A program made the position numbers and the translations under genes. A DNA stretch of 64,000 nt. Source: Colius striatus. Its lineage: Eukaryota; Chordata; Aves; Coliiformes; Coliidae. Below are positions 1 through 10,616 of the stretch, in pieces. Below the pieces are notes generated by a model. It ran no database searches. It was not told the DNA's origin and saw only the letters and a program-made list of their open reading frames with translations. The stretch covers positions 32,456,664 through 32,520,663 of the forward strand of contig NC_084768.1 in NCBI RefSeq assembly GCF_028858725.1. Direction: 5' to 3'. The stretch's first letter is position 1. Each line of letters starts with the position of its first letter.

Positions 1-3000
1 GGACTTCTTGAATATTGCCACATCCTTTCAGCTTTTGGAAGTTGGTTTTTACCTCTTTAATTTGGCTGTGTTTACCTGCTACATGGGATTGAGGTAAATG
101 TGACATATTTTTCTCCAGTGGGATACAGAAACCATCACAGTTTTTTTATGATGAAACCGGTACTAGAACAAAGGAAGTGGGGTTTTTTAACTGATTTGGT
201 TTGATTCTTCTAGGCACAGAGAGGAGGAGAGAGGTGAGAAGCTGTATAGCAAGCTGAGGATGTTTGTTCTGAGACACATCCTTGAGTCTTTCAGTTTTTC
301 ATGAATTCTGCTGATTCTGGGAAGTCAGCCTCCTTAGGTGTTCCCAGTTATTTACCCAGCATGCTTACAGAAGTTCAGTTCTCAGGAGGACTGACAAGGG
401 TCTCCAGTTGAGTGTACTGGAACCAGAGTCAATACATCAATGGCAGAGAGCAGCCACTCATCTGAATAACTGAGTGGTAAAGTGTCTGACGTTTCAAACG
501 TTATTTCTCACCTTTAGTATTGTCTCATATGTGATGTGTTTGAACAATGATCCTTTGGAAGGTCAGCGCATTCCCCCATTCCCCTCCTTTTGTTGTACCT
601 TCTGTAAATGATACCTTGCCAGCAGCAATTCAGAGTTTTTCCCAGATTCTAGTTCGAGCTGTATATTATGCATAAATCTGTAAAGCTACAGGCAGAGCCC
701 TAAGCACAAGAAACATCTTGTAACTAAAATGTGACTCAGTCATGAAAATAAGCTCACACTGTCCACAATAGGCCAAAACCTACCAGAGTACCAAACGGTA
801 ATATGGACCGCTACAGAAACAAGAAGCACATTTCCTCAAACAGTTTAAAAGGTCAAATGAAACCATTACATCTTCAAAACCAGGAAGTGCCATCTCCTTT
901 GGAAAGCCAGTTTCATACCTTTGTTCTGCAAATAATTCTTAACAGTGAAGGCAAAGTTGCTGGGCCTGTTCCATAAGTGTAGGCTAACAAATTCATTTGA
1001 CACTTTGGGGTTTTATTTATGTCTAGATAGTCACAAACTTTTAGGTTAGCACTGTGTTTCTGTTTAATCTCATAAACACCCAAAGTTCAGCATAATGGAA
1101 TTGGCACAAAAATGTATGTGAGGAGAGGGGCTGTGTTTACAATGCAACTGCAGTTTCTGGTATTGTAGCACGTGCTTCCTTCCTGGGTGAGGATGGCTTG
1201 GGAAAAGGGAGGAAAGCAAAAAATACTGTGTCGAGTACATTCACGGTTAAGGTACCACAATAAGATTTTCCCTTTGCTCCAAAGATCACTCTTTCAAAGG
1301 TATTTTTATTGAAGAGTATGTAACTGGGAAGGCTTAAGATGAGTCACCTTTTGCTTCTGTAGCTGTCATGGAAACTGGCAAGATGGAAACATTTAAAAAG
1401 CTGGGAAGTGTAACAGTATTCTAAAATCCATATACATGATCTTTATACTTGTAGAACAGCTTTTCTTCATAAGAACTTACAGTTAATGAATATAGGACAG
1501 CCTCTGCAAAAGGAGAGACAAACAGCAGAGCATCTTACTGAGCTGTGAGTGCAGCACACTCAGAGGGTCAGGCCAAGCGCTAATGCGTTGTCCATCACAT
1601 CGTCTGACGTGTTTCCATGGATCTTGTGTGTTCACAGTAACTCTTGCCTGCTGCAGCACTCCTGTTGCAACAATGTTTTGGAAGAGTTTGATGCGTAATT
1701 TTCAAAAAGTAAACGACTTTTTGCAGTGATCTGGGAAAGCTGCATGTTCAGGTCCTAACAAATAGCCCCAAATGCTACTGGGTTGTTAACTCACAGCTGG
1801 CTTCCCCCTGGAGTTGAATGCACATGAATACAGTTCTGGGGCCTAGATGGATCTGTGGCTTACTTGCTCTTCCAGGAGGCTTTCTGTGCCTCCTGTTGAA
1901 GAAGAATGATAGCCATCTAAGCAGTTGCTTCCAGAACTAGCTATCTAGTTCTTAGTTTAAATGCCTGATACTTGGGCATAAAATGCCAAGCTTGACCCTG
2001 CATGGGACAATGGGAGGAGTACACACTGAGAATTCTACTTCATTAACTGATTTTATGCTCTCATCACTGCAGCTCAGCAGTCAGTTTTCCTTGGGGTTTT
2101 TTTTTAACCTCTATTTTAAATAAGATTTGGTTAAATACCAGCTTATGACTTGTAAAGGTGGATGGATTGGGGCTTTTTGTTCTTAATAAAGCTTTCAGAA
2201 TTACAGGCTGTACTTTGAGTCCCTGTAAATAGGAGGTAGCAATGTAAATGTTAAAATAGATGTTGAAACTCCTCAAAAGAAACTCCTTAAAAGACTGAAA
2301 GAAACAGGGGTGGGTAGAGTGGGGAATGAACAGTTAGAATCTTTGAAACACTATAGTCAGTCTCTTTGGACAATGGGAAGAGCACGAGCAAAAGAACAAA
2401 AAATACTTGCAAAAATGAGAAACCACCACCACGTTAGTCTGTGGACTGTCCAGCATGAGTCTGGATACTATACTACAGCTCAGTTGTTACAAGCACCACC
2501 ATGGTTTTAGTAACAGGAAGTTTATGGGAAGTCACATCAATTACCCTTAGTCTGGAAAAATTCCTTCTTAGATTTAATTCTTTCCTGTGTTCAGAGAAGG
2601 CTCTGAAACATGAGGAAGAAATGGTTGCTATGTGAAGCAGAGCTGTGGTGAGGATGAGAACACACTGAAAAGCATATTTCTCAATTGGAAAATAAATAAA
2701 ATAAACCCTGCCTGTACCCATCTGTAACGAAAACTAACAAACCATGCTGTCTCCTTTCCAAGCAATCTGTGCTGGGGGATATTTCCTTTTAATACACTGC
2801 CATTAGGATTTTTCCCACATTTTTTGGTTTCCTAACAATTTTAAGGATTTTCATTTAAACTGCAGAATCTTTAATTCATGGTTTGTGTGTTTATTCACTT
2901 GGGATGCAGAATTCCTGTTTACTACTGGCTGCTAAGTTAAGGGCTGCTGCTCATAGTTCTTTGTCAGCTAACACTGTTGCCAAGATCACCAAACGTGCAC

Positions 3001-4644
3001 AGTGCTTTACCACAGGTCATCTTTCACCTGCCCAAACTTGGAGTCTATTCCTGTACAACATATAAGAGTAGATAATTAAATTTCATACATTTTTAAATGT
3101 TTGTTAATCAACTTTATTTGGAGTTTGGTTTTGAAGGATCCATTTCAAATGCTGCTCTAATTAAGTGTAAGCATCTTTCAGACTGTTAAGACAGCTGAAA
3201 ATGAGACAGCTTTTGAGGATCATGGAGAGAGCAGAAGTTTCAAACTCAGTGCAACAGCCTTGCTTTCACACATATAATTAATAACTCAACAAACGCTCTC
3301 AGCAAAGCTAACAATCCAGAATGCTATCAGAGAATGGAGCAGGGAAAAAGAAACTTGTGTGTGTATTCTGTGGTGATTGCTGGAGCCTGTAAGGAAAAAA
3401 ATGCTTCCTACATCTGCTTAGTTTTACAGGAAAGTATTTTCTGTTACATGATACCCTTTATGTTGAATCCATTCAGTACTAAAAACAGACCCTTTTCTAG
3501 TGAGTGGTATTCAGATATTTATATGCTGACAACACTTCTTTTTCAACCTAGGAAAGAATATCCAGATGGTCTCAGATCTTCAAGATGTGAAAATGCATTT
3601 AAAAGACAACTTTGGAAATATACACTGAGACTTAAGATACAGGAGACAAAAAGAGTAGTCTTGTGATATTATTGCTCTAAAGGTTTATATATCCATTTAT
3701 GCCCTTCTAATAGGTTTCGTTATGGACGCTGAAGAGCATTTCTATAGGGACTAGTTAGGAACAGTGGGGAAATGGAAGACTCCAAGGTTCTGAGCTTTCT
3801 TGGCATTCGTGTCCTATAGTTCTTTCTCCAATTCTGATGAATTGATGCAGTACTAAAATATGGTTTGGGGTTTTAATTTGCTCTTTGTTTATAACTGTAC
3901 TAGTACAGTAAAGAGCTCTCTCAGATAATCAGAATGACTTTCTGAACACATCTGTATGGGAGGTAATAAAATCTCTGGATGCTGTCTAAACTGATTAATT
4001 ACCTTACTATAACACCTTAGATTTCAATAGAACCAGAAAGGTAAATAAATGCAATAGACCAGGTAATGCTTTCCTCTTATACTGACTGCTTGCTAATCCA
4101 GGTGAACCTTTTGCAGTGCTTCATTTCCATTTGCTTTTAGTAATCCCACATTAATGTATTCATGTGCATAATTGTGCTGCTGTAGCTTTCTTCTCAGTAA
4201 TTAGCTACACCATATATGTTTCCTACGTCCTTACCTGAATCAACATCTAACATGTGCTGTACTTTTCACAGTAGCACTTTTCATTCTCGTTCAGGATAAA
4301 TGGAAACAATTCAGTTATAGTAACTGCAATCATGTTTTCCCCAACACATTTTTAAGGTATTGTTTTAAGGTGATATTTTAAAGGACTCGTAACACTTTCT
4401 TCAAGAATCTCTAGAATTTGGTTTGGAACAGTAAGTGTAGATACAGAAAAGCTGAAGGACTTTACTGTGTCCAGGTTTGTAGTTTCTTCTACTTTATTCA
4501 TCTTTACCTGTGTAGGGATTCAGATCCCCCTCCAACTCTGTTTTCCTGTCCTTCTTCTACTCCTTATATTTAATTGCAGAGTGCATATTATACACAAATA
4601 TAACCTCCCCAGTGAGTTTTGATCTTTTTTTTTTCTCTGCACAG
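1..4644 (+). other. CDC14A: Last intron of CDC14A (3' part)
   Basis: The window appears to open inside an intron. The stretch is AT-rich, has no recognisable coding exon, and ends in a strong acceptor: a run of T/C followed by CTGCACAG at 4635-4644. The penultimate CDC14A exon, which should encode the serine-rich tail, was not seen in any frame, so it probably lies upstream of the window. A weaker acceptor-like sequence near 3540-3552, followed by an open frame to 3666, was considered but gave no recognisable protein. The intron assignment depends entirely on the identity of the exon at 4645. Confidence 0.6.
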
Positions 4645-4947
4645 TCCCTTCAGTCTGAGTATGTTCGGTACAAAAGCCCTGCTGCTTTGGTGAAACCTGT
4701 AGCGCTCTTAAAGTTGAAGTCCTTCATGAAGGAGAATGAATTTAACAAAGGAAGACGCTCACTCAGAGGAAGAAACTTCAACACAAGACATATTAAAACC
4801 TTAGCACCAAGAGGAGACTTCTTAACAGGCAGAAATGTTTTGTTAATGACTACTGCACATGCACTGATGTTGAATTTATGGATGTTATTACCCCATGTTC
4901 TATACAGATTTAAACTTAATTTTGAGACAGCTTGGATATATTTCTAA
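4645..4947 (+). CDS. CDC14A: Terminal coding exon of CDC14A dual-specificity phosphatase, with possible C-terminal extension
   Basis: The exon begins directly after the CTGCACAG acceptor. It opens with SLQSEYVRY, which I recognise as the extreme C-terminus of vertebrate CDC14A (the human protein ends SLQSEYVHY). CDC14A is a phosphatase that reverses CDK phosphorylation; it acts at centrosomes and actin structures and is needed for hearing. The catalytic domain lies far upstream, outside this window. In human the protein stops right after this peptide. Here the next codons are AAA AGC, and the frame stays open for about 90 further residues, rich in Lys, Arg and Asn, to a TAA at 4945-4947. I know of no domain in the extension. 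It could be a real lineage-specific tail, a chance open frame after stop loss, or the result of a missing base. Strand and position upstream of GPR88 and VCAM1 agree with mammalian synteny. The exon identity is fairly secure; the extension is not. Confidence 0.7.
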   Translation, partial: SLQSEYVRYKSPAALVKPVALLKLKSFMKENEFNKGRRSLRGRNFNTRHIKTLAPRGDFLTGRNVLLMTTAHALMLNLWMLLPHVLYRFKLNFETAWIYF

Positions 4948-6206
4948 TGAGTTTCATTAAGACATTTATTAACTTGTGTACAGTGTTAAAATATGTATTC
5001 AGAGAATATTTTGGTAAGCAATATATTTTAAAATGATGTAAAAACTAGAATCTATTTTACTTTAGTTTCCACTTTGCTATGGAAATGGATATTTTTTACG
5101 TGTTTATCAAAGATACAGATTTTTTTTTATGAACAAGATGTATTTCTTGTTTTATGGGTCCATCATGATTTCTTAAAGCCTAATGTAATTACTTTTTCAC
5201 TTCTCTGGTAACTTAATGGAAGTCTAACTAGTGAGAGACTAGTTATTGCGCTGTCAGCTGAAAGCACTTGATGCACTGTCTGCTTTCCACTTTCAGCTGC
5301 TAATGTTTCATAAGGAAACACTGTGAAAGCAAGTTAAAGGGAAAATATTTGTTGAAATGTAATGTACCTTCCACTGCAAAGAGAAAGGAATGTGATGATC
5401 CCATTGTACAATTAACGCTTTCCTTCGCTTTCCCTTAAAGGAAGGGTTTAATGTTTTGTTTTCCATGCAGAATGTTGAATTTTGCTGTTCAAGTTATGCT
5501 GCAGAAATGAAGGCAGACCAAACTTCAGTTGGTACGAATGTGTATGTACGATGAACCTGGCAGTGCTGCACACTTACACGGATGGCAGTACGTGCACAGT
5601 TCTATCAGCAAGGCACACTAAGGAAGATATTGGAAGCATGTTCCATTTTCACTTATCAGCTGGATGCTACATAAACCTTATAATTCGAAAACTATGTTAA
5701 ACATCTTAGCTATTGTAACCTCTTGTATCACAGGATATTTTTATCAGTAGTAAAGATGCTCTTTAACTTTAATCAGGTGTGATTAGGAATGAGGCTGGGA
5801 ATGAAATGGTGTTCCAGTCAAGTACTAGAGATCACGTCTACAATTTTCACAACTCCCCAAGTGAGAAGGAAAAAAAAAAAGGAAAACAGTAAGTAGCTGT
5901 GAGGACTTGACTTGCCACTAATTTAGAAGAGGAAACCAAAACAAATTCATTGCTTACGAGTTTCTCCGATAGCTACGGAAGCTTGAAAATAAAACTCGGC
6001 TGAATCGCCAGTCTTCGTCCCTGACCTGTGCATGCCCTGCATTTGCTTTCCAGCTGAAGGTAAGGTAGAGTGCCACGTTGGTTTTAGAAAGATCAGATCT
6101 CAGATTGCTCCGGGAAGTTGTACTGAAAGTGTTAATAAGCAATACTGAGAGCAGCTATATTAATCACTGATGAAATTGACATGCAATGCTGTACTTTCTT
6201 CACAAC

Positions 6207-6229
6207 TGTGTATATGTAACATATACACA
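6207..6229. repeat. Short perfect inverted repeat (11-bp arms)
   Basis: TGTGTATATGT and ACATATACACA are separated by a single A, forming a perfect hairpin or palindrome within alternating TA/TG sequence. More purine-pyrimidine alternation follows to about 6265. It probably arose from a decayed (TG/TA)n microsatellite. Confidence 0.7.
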
Positions 6230-6416
6230 CACGAAGTAGCATATGTGTGTGCATATATATACAATATGCTGTATATGAATTATAGATTAATGGTAAGGTA
6301 ATTCTACCTCTTATAAAGAATTTTGTCATGAACTTTGTTATAAATAGTTTTCCTTAATGAAATATTGTTTAATTTTGAAATGTGTAGAGAGAGATATATG
6401 CAGACAGCTAATTGGT

Positions 6417-6422
6417 AATAAA
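6417..6422 (+). terminator. Candidate polyadenylation signal for CDC14A
   Basis: A canonical AATAAA is followed within about 20-50 bases by a T-rich segment. An alternative AATAAA lies at 5988-5993. Both are simple motif matches in AT-rich DNA, so confidence is low. Confidence 0.35.
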
Positions 6423-6440
6423 ATGCCTATATCAGCCAGC

Positions 6441-9020
6441 TTCCTTGTTTCTTGCCTTTTCTTACTCGGATCTTTTGATGTAAAGTCATATGATTAGATC
6501 TCTAATGGAAGAGCAGCACTTCAAAATCACCTTTTTTGTTCTAAAGCATATAATGCATTAGGAAGATGAAGCTGTAAGAAGACATCAGTATGATAGTTCT
6601 TGTATAAACTGCTCTCTCTAGCTGACCTTGTATTTGCTTTGTGTAACATCAAGAATTTAATGAACGTCTTGATATGATGGAAGGGTAATGTTTCAAAATA
6701 CTGAAATTTGAAAGCTCTGTCTTGACAGAGGAAACTTTTTTGTGGCCAAAGCCCCGTGTTAAAGGGTTATAATATACCTTGTCTTTTTCCCATGTGCAAG
6801 AGGTTTCTTAGCCTCACTAACAGCGGGGCCTTTGTCCCTGAGAAACGAAAAAGATCCTTTTTTCATTTAGCTTTCTATCCTTCCTTCAATTGCAAACTAG
6901 TGACAGGTGGGTCTAACATTGTGGAACTCTGCTGCAGATTTTTGGCAAACTTGTTGTGTTGCACGATTATTTCTCCTCAGTGCTTAATACTGCTGTCAGG
7001 TAACTGTGCTGTGGATGATGGGGACAGAACTCTAAAGAACTGGCCAAATCAGGAATAGAGCAGATACTTTAGAAGTTGCCCAAATTCTAGTGACAGTCTA
7101 ATTTAAAAATGCAATAGAAGGCTTCTGCCACTGCCTTCAGACAATTACTGGATGGTGATTTGGATGTGTAAAGTAAGTACAAAGGCAGAACAGCTAATTT
7201 AAGAGTTTATAGTGTGTAGGAATCAGCCTCACCCTTGGTCTGTTTCTGGACTTCACTTCTATTGATTTATTACATGAAACACTTAAATGCCAAGAAACAT
7301 ACAAGGTATCTTTTGTTCCTAAAAATGAATGGTAAATACAGCCAACATTCTGTAACAATCAGCTTCTCAACAACAAATCTGGGGACAGCGAAAGGTCAGG
7401 GAGGTCTTTGGAACCTCATAGCTTTTAAGAAATAGCCTGACATTTGTTTCATATCCTCTGTTCACTTGTTCTTGAACTTTACCATTTCTATTGTTTCATA
7501 CATAAATGTACCTTCTTGTTCTGGGAGAACAAGCTGTAGCACATGAGATCTTTAAAAAGAGTGTTGATCAACATGTGAGAATGGATTAAATAAGCCTAGA
7601 GGTCTCTACTGGGCCTACAGTTCTGTGGCTAATGCCTTATGAAACTATTAATCACCTCTTTATGCTTTGTGAAGCTTTTTGGCTAGGGAGACATTTCTTG
7701 TTGCAGATTTAGAGAATTTTTCAATTACAGTACTGCAGAAAGAGGAGGATTTTAGTTTCTGTAATAACTGTTCTCTACTGACAGCTAAACAATGAAAGGC
7801 CTCAAAAGGTTTGACACTTGATTAGATCTACACTGTAAAGTGCAGTAGGCAAAAAATATGGTAATTAAGGGCCTGATCAAGTAAATCACTCAGGTATGTC
7901 TTTAACCTTAAGCACATGAGCAATCTAATTAATTTTAAAATAACATAGATATTCATGTTTGTAACAAATCCACATTTGGATCAATAGTCCTGTCAGTTGC
8001 AAACACGAGCCTTTCTGTCAAATAAAAGATGTGCTGTGCTGCAACAAAATAAGCCATTAACCCATACAAATTAACTCTTGTTATCTTAAAAGAACGTGTA
8101 TTGTAACTGTAATGACCTCCCAACAGATTATTTTGGTGTTGCCATTGTGAGTTTAGCAATATCTGAAAGCACCTTGTAAAGACACCTTTGGTCAATGTCC
8201 AGATCATGGCTTATGAGCTGAGATTGCTTATTTCTGTAGCCTGCACGTGACCCATCTGTAAAAGCACCTTTTCTCCTAAACTCACCACAAAATTAATCAG
8301 CACTCCTTTTCTGGGAAGCTGTTGACAAGTTTCTTATTAAATCTTGTCCAGAGTAAGGTCAGTTGACATGAGTCAAGCACTGTAGAGCTCCTGAGAGAGA
8401 GAATCCCACTAACTCTTCTCCCTTTGGGAAGGGACTGTTAAGCCCTACTATTCCACTTCCAGTCTGCCTAAGAACCTGTCGTTCACCTGCATGAGAACTT
8501 GTGTTCTGAATTCATTTTGGTGTGAGACCGTTTGAAATGCTGCACTGGTTCCCTTTTATCCTTGTGCTTTCTGACAGGGGCATTCCCCTCTGGTAGTCTG
8601 GTGATGCAGGATGTCCTGCGGGCTGAGGCAAGAAACATCGAACATTTAGGTTGAGGAACAGCCCCCTCAAATAAGAAATACTGTCCTACCAGGGATTTGT
8701 GTATCTATTGTGCGTGAAAGATTTCATTTTAGAAGTGCACTGTTATTACAGACCAGTTCTAAAATTAAGCTAGCAGAAGCATACTGTGTTTTCTCTTAAC
8801 AAAAATAAAATCAGAAAAAAAACAGTTGGAGTATCTAAGCAGAGGAGTTTCCACAGTAATTAAGATTGCATTTCAGACAGAAGCGACTGATAGCGCTCTG
8901 AAAGCTTGCTGCAAATGAAAGTCGTGCAAATGGGTTAGAACCAGGAAACTGGTAAAGCAAAGAGAAAAGAGTCAGACTGTGTAGTTGCAGTATTTCTGGA
9001 GCATGATAGGGTTGGGTGGG
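6441..9020. other. Intergenic, CDC14A to GPR88
   Basis: About 2.6 kb of AT-rich DNA. Open frames are short and unrecognised. I see no CR1 copy, no RNA gene and no clear promoter motif here. Confidence 0.5.
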
Positions 9021-9043
9021 TTTTTTTTCTTCTTCTTCTTCTT
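9021..9043 (+). repeat. T-tract and (TTC)n microsatellite
   Basis: Eight T followed by about five TTC units, roughly 480 bp upstream of the GPR88 start codon. The complementary strand is a GAA repeat. Confidence 0.85.
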
Positions 9044-9521
9044 GATTTAACAAGTTGAAAATCTGCTGAATAATTCATGAAGAGTGGAAGGGCTGAATTT
9101 TCCTGGAATGATATACAGTGTACGTACTGTGGCAGAGGAGAAACTGCAAAGCTTTGTATCAGTTGCTGCCGTTTCTGCTGCTGATTGCAAGGTGCTGCTG
9201 CTTTTGGCATTTTCACAGCTCCAGAATCGTCAGTTGTGCTCTGGTCTGCTAACAGCCATCTGCTCCCTATGGACCCACCTTCGCTAGCAACGATCTATGG
9301 GATCTCTCGCTGCCTACCTGCCTCGATCACTGCTGTTTGCTGGATCGTTACCGTGACCTGCGTTTCCTGGACCTTGCAGCTCGTGTGACTGAAACCTGCC
9401 TTGGAGCCCCTCAGCTGCACATGCTCCCTTGAGCTTGGTGGGCGACTTGCTGCAGGATCTTCTGACCCAGACAAGGATGGGATTTAGAGGGAGAAGTCAA
9501 AACTGAGCTGCGTTCAGCGAG
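9044..9521 (+). promoter_or_regulatory. GPR88: GPR88 5' flank or 5' UTR region
   Basis: This segment becomes progressively more GC-rich towards the GPR88 start. There is no TATA box at an obvious position. GCTGCGTTCAG at 9507-9517 ends in AG four bases before ATG and could be an acceptor for a 5' UTR intron, as mammalian GPR88 has an upstream noncoding exon. The pyrimidine tract is weak, so this is only a suggestion. Confidence 0.3.
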
Positions 9522-10616
9522 ATGCCCAACGCTTCTTCCTGGAGTGCGAGCTCGCCTCTGCTGCTGCTCTGGGAGGACTCCTCCGGGACCCGCATCTTCC
9601 TGTCGCTGCTCTACGCAGTCTTAGCTATCTCAGGGACCTTATCCAATGTGATGGTCATCTATTTAGTCTTCTCCTTCAAGAAACTGCAGACAACCAGCAA
9701 TGCCTTCATTGTGAACGGCTGCGCGGCCGACCTAAGCGTGTGCGCCCTGTGGATGCCCCAGGAGGCTGTGCTGGGGCTGCTGCCTCCCAACTCCTCCTCC
9801 CTTCGCTCGGCCGAGTACCGGCTGCTCCGAGGGGGGCTCCTGGGCCTCGGCCTCACCGTCTCCCTGGCCTCTCACCTGCTGGTGGCCTTCAACAGGTACG
9901 TGCTCATCACCAAGCTGCCCAGCGTGTATCAGGCCCTGTACCAGCGGAGGCACACGGGCTGCATGATCGCGCTGTCCTGGGCGCTCGCCCTGCTCCTGGT
10001 GCCGCTGCTGCCCGGGCTCTGGACGTCGGGCTCTACCCAGCAGCCGCCCCCGCGGCAGACGGACGGCGGCTCTCGCTACACCGCCCTGCTCCTCGCCTTG
10101 GCCGTGCTGGGCCAGACCGCGCTGCTGCTGCACTGCTACCTCGGCATCGTGCGGCGGGTGCGGGGCAGCGCCAAGCGGGTCAGCGTCCTCAACTTCCACC
10201 TGCTGCACCAGCTGCCCTTCCCCGCCGCGCCGCCGCCGCCCCGCCGCGCCCAGCGCCGCCTCAGCAGCGTCTCCGTGCTGCTGCTCTGCTGCGTCTTCCT
10301 GCTGGGCACCCAGCCGCTGGTGTGGGTCAGCCTCCTGGGCTTCTTCCTGCGGCCGGCGCCGCCGGCGCTGCAGGCTGCCAGCTGGCTGCTGCTCTGCGCC
10401 CTCTCGGCGCTCAACCCCCTGCTCTACACGTGGCGCAGCGAGGAGTTCCGCCGGGCGGCCCGCTCCGTGCTGCCCCGCGCCGACGGCCCGGCCGCCGCCG
10501 CCCCGCGCCCCGCCGCCGCCGCCGCCGCCGGCCCCGCGCCCGCCCCGCCCTGCCCGCAGCTGCCGCGGCGCCGGGGGACGCTGGGCAGCGCCGGAGCCGC
10601 CGACGGGCCGCGCTGA
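9522..10616 (+). CDS. GPR88: GPR88, orphan class A G-protein-coupled receptor
   Basis: A single-exon frame of 364 codons. The protein is recognisable as GPR88 from the block KKLQTTSNAFIVNGCAADLS (53-72), ALYQRRHT, the motif HLLHQLP, RRAQRRLS and the TM7 segment ending NPLLYTW (298-304). GPR88 is a Gi/o-coupled receptor of striatal neurons that dampens other receptor signalling. Seven hydrophobic segments lie at about 24-51, 60-87, 101-127, 146-166, 186-211, 248-272 and 283-304. The DRY position reads NRY (124-126), as in mammals. The TM6 CWxP motif is absent, and no cysteine occupies the usual top-of-TM3 position. N-glycosylation sequons are at N3 and N90. ICL3 (about 215-247) is Pro/Arg-rich and looks shorter than the human loop. 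The tail from 322 is Ala/Pro-rich and low complexity. The start is chosen because NASS and the following N-terminus match the family in length (human is 384 aa). Confidence 0.97.
   Translation: MPNASSWSASSPLLLLWEDSSGTRIFLSLLYAVLAISGTLSNVMVIYLVFSFKKLQTTSNAFIVNGCAADLSVCALWMPQEAVLGLLPPNSSSLRSAEYRLLRGGLLGLGLTVSLASHLLVAFNRYVLITKLPSVYQALYQRRHTGCMIALSWALALLLVPLLPGLWTSGSTQQPPPRQTDGGSRYTALLLALAVLGQTALLLHCYLGIVRRVRGSAKRVSVLNFHLLHQLPFPAAPPPPRRAQRRLSSVSVLLLCCVFLLGTQPLVWVSLLGFFLRPAPPALQAASWLLLCALSALNPLLYTWRSEEFRRAARSVLPRADGPAAAAPRPAAAAAAGPAPAPPCPQLPRRRGTLGSAGAADGPR
10493..10552 (+). repeat. GCC/CCG triplet-rich tract in the GPR88 tail
   Basis: Runs of GCC encode the Ala/Pro-rich C-terminal tail of GPR88. 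The tract is prone to length variation and hard to sequence, so the exact tail length in this assembly should be treated with some caution. Confidence 0.75.

Larger units (their letters stand above)
4948..6440 (+). other. CDC14A: Probable CDC14A 3' UTR
   Basis: AT-rich sequence follows the stop and contains no credible exon. Two AATAAA hexamers could end the transcript, at 5988-5993 and 6417-6422. The second is followed by a T/G-rich stretch (about 6440-6470) as expected for a cleavage region. The true end cannot be decided without transcript data. Confidence 0.4.

Noticed and set aside
3334-3666. 110-codon open frame with an acceptor-like sequence near 3552
   Set aside because: No recognisable protein, no donor and no match to CDC14A. 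It is likely chance in the intron.
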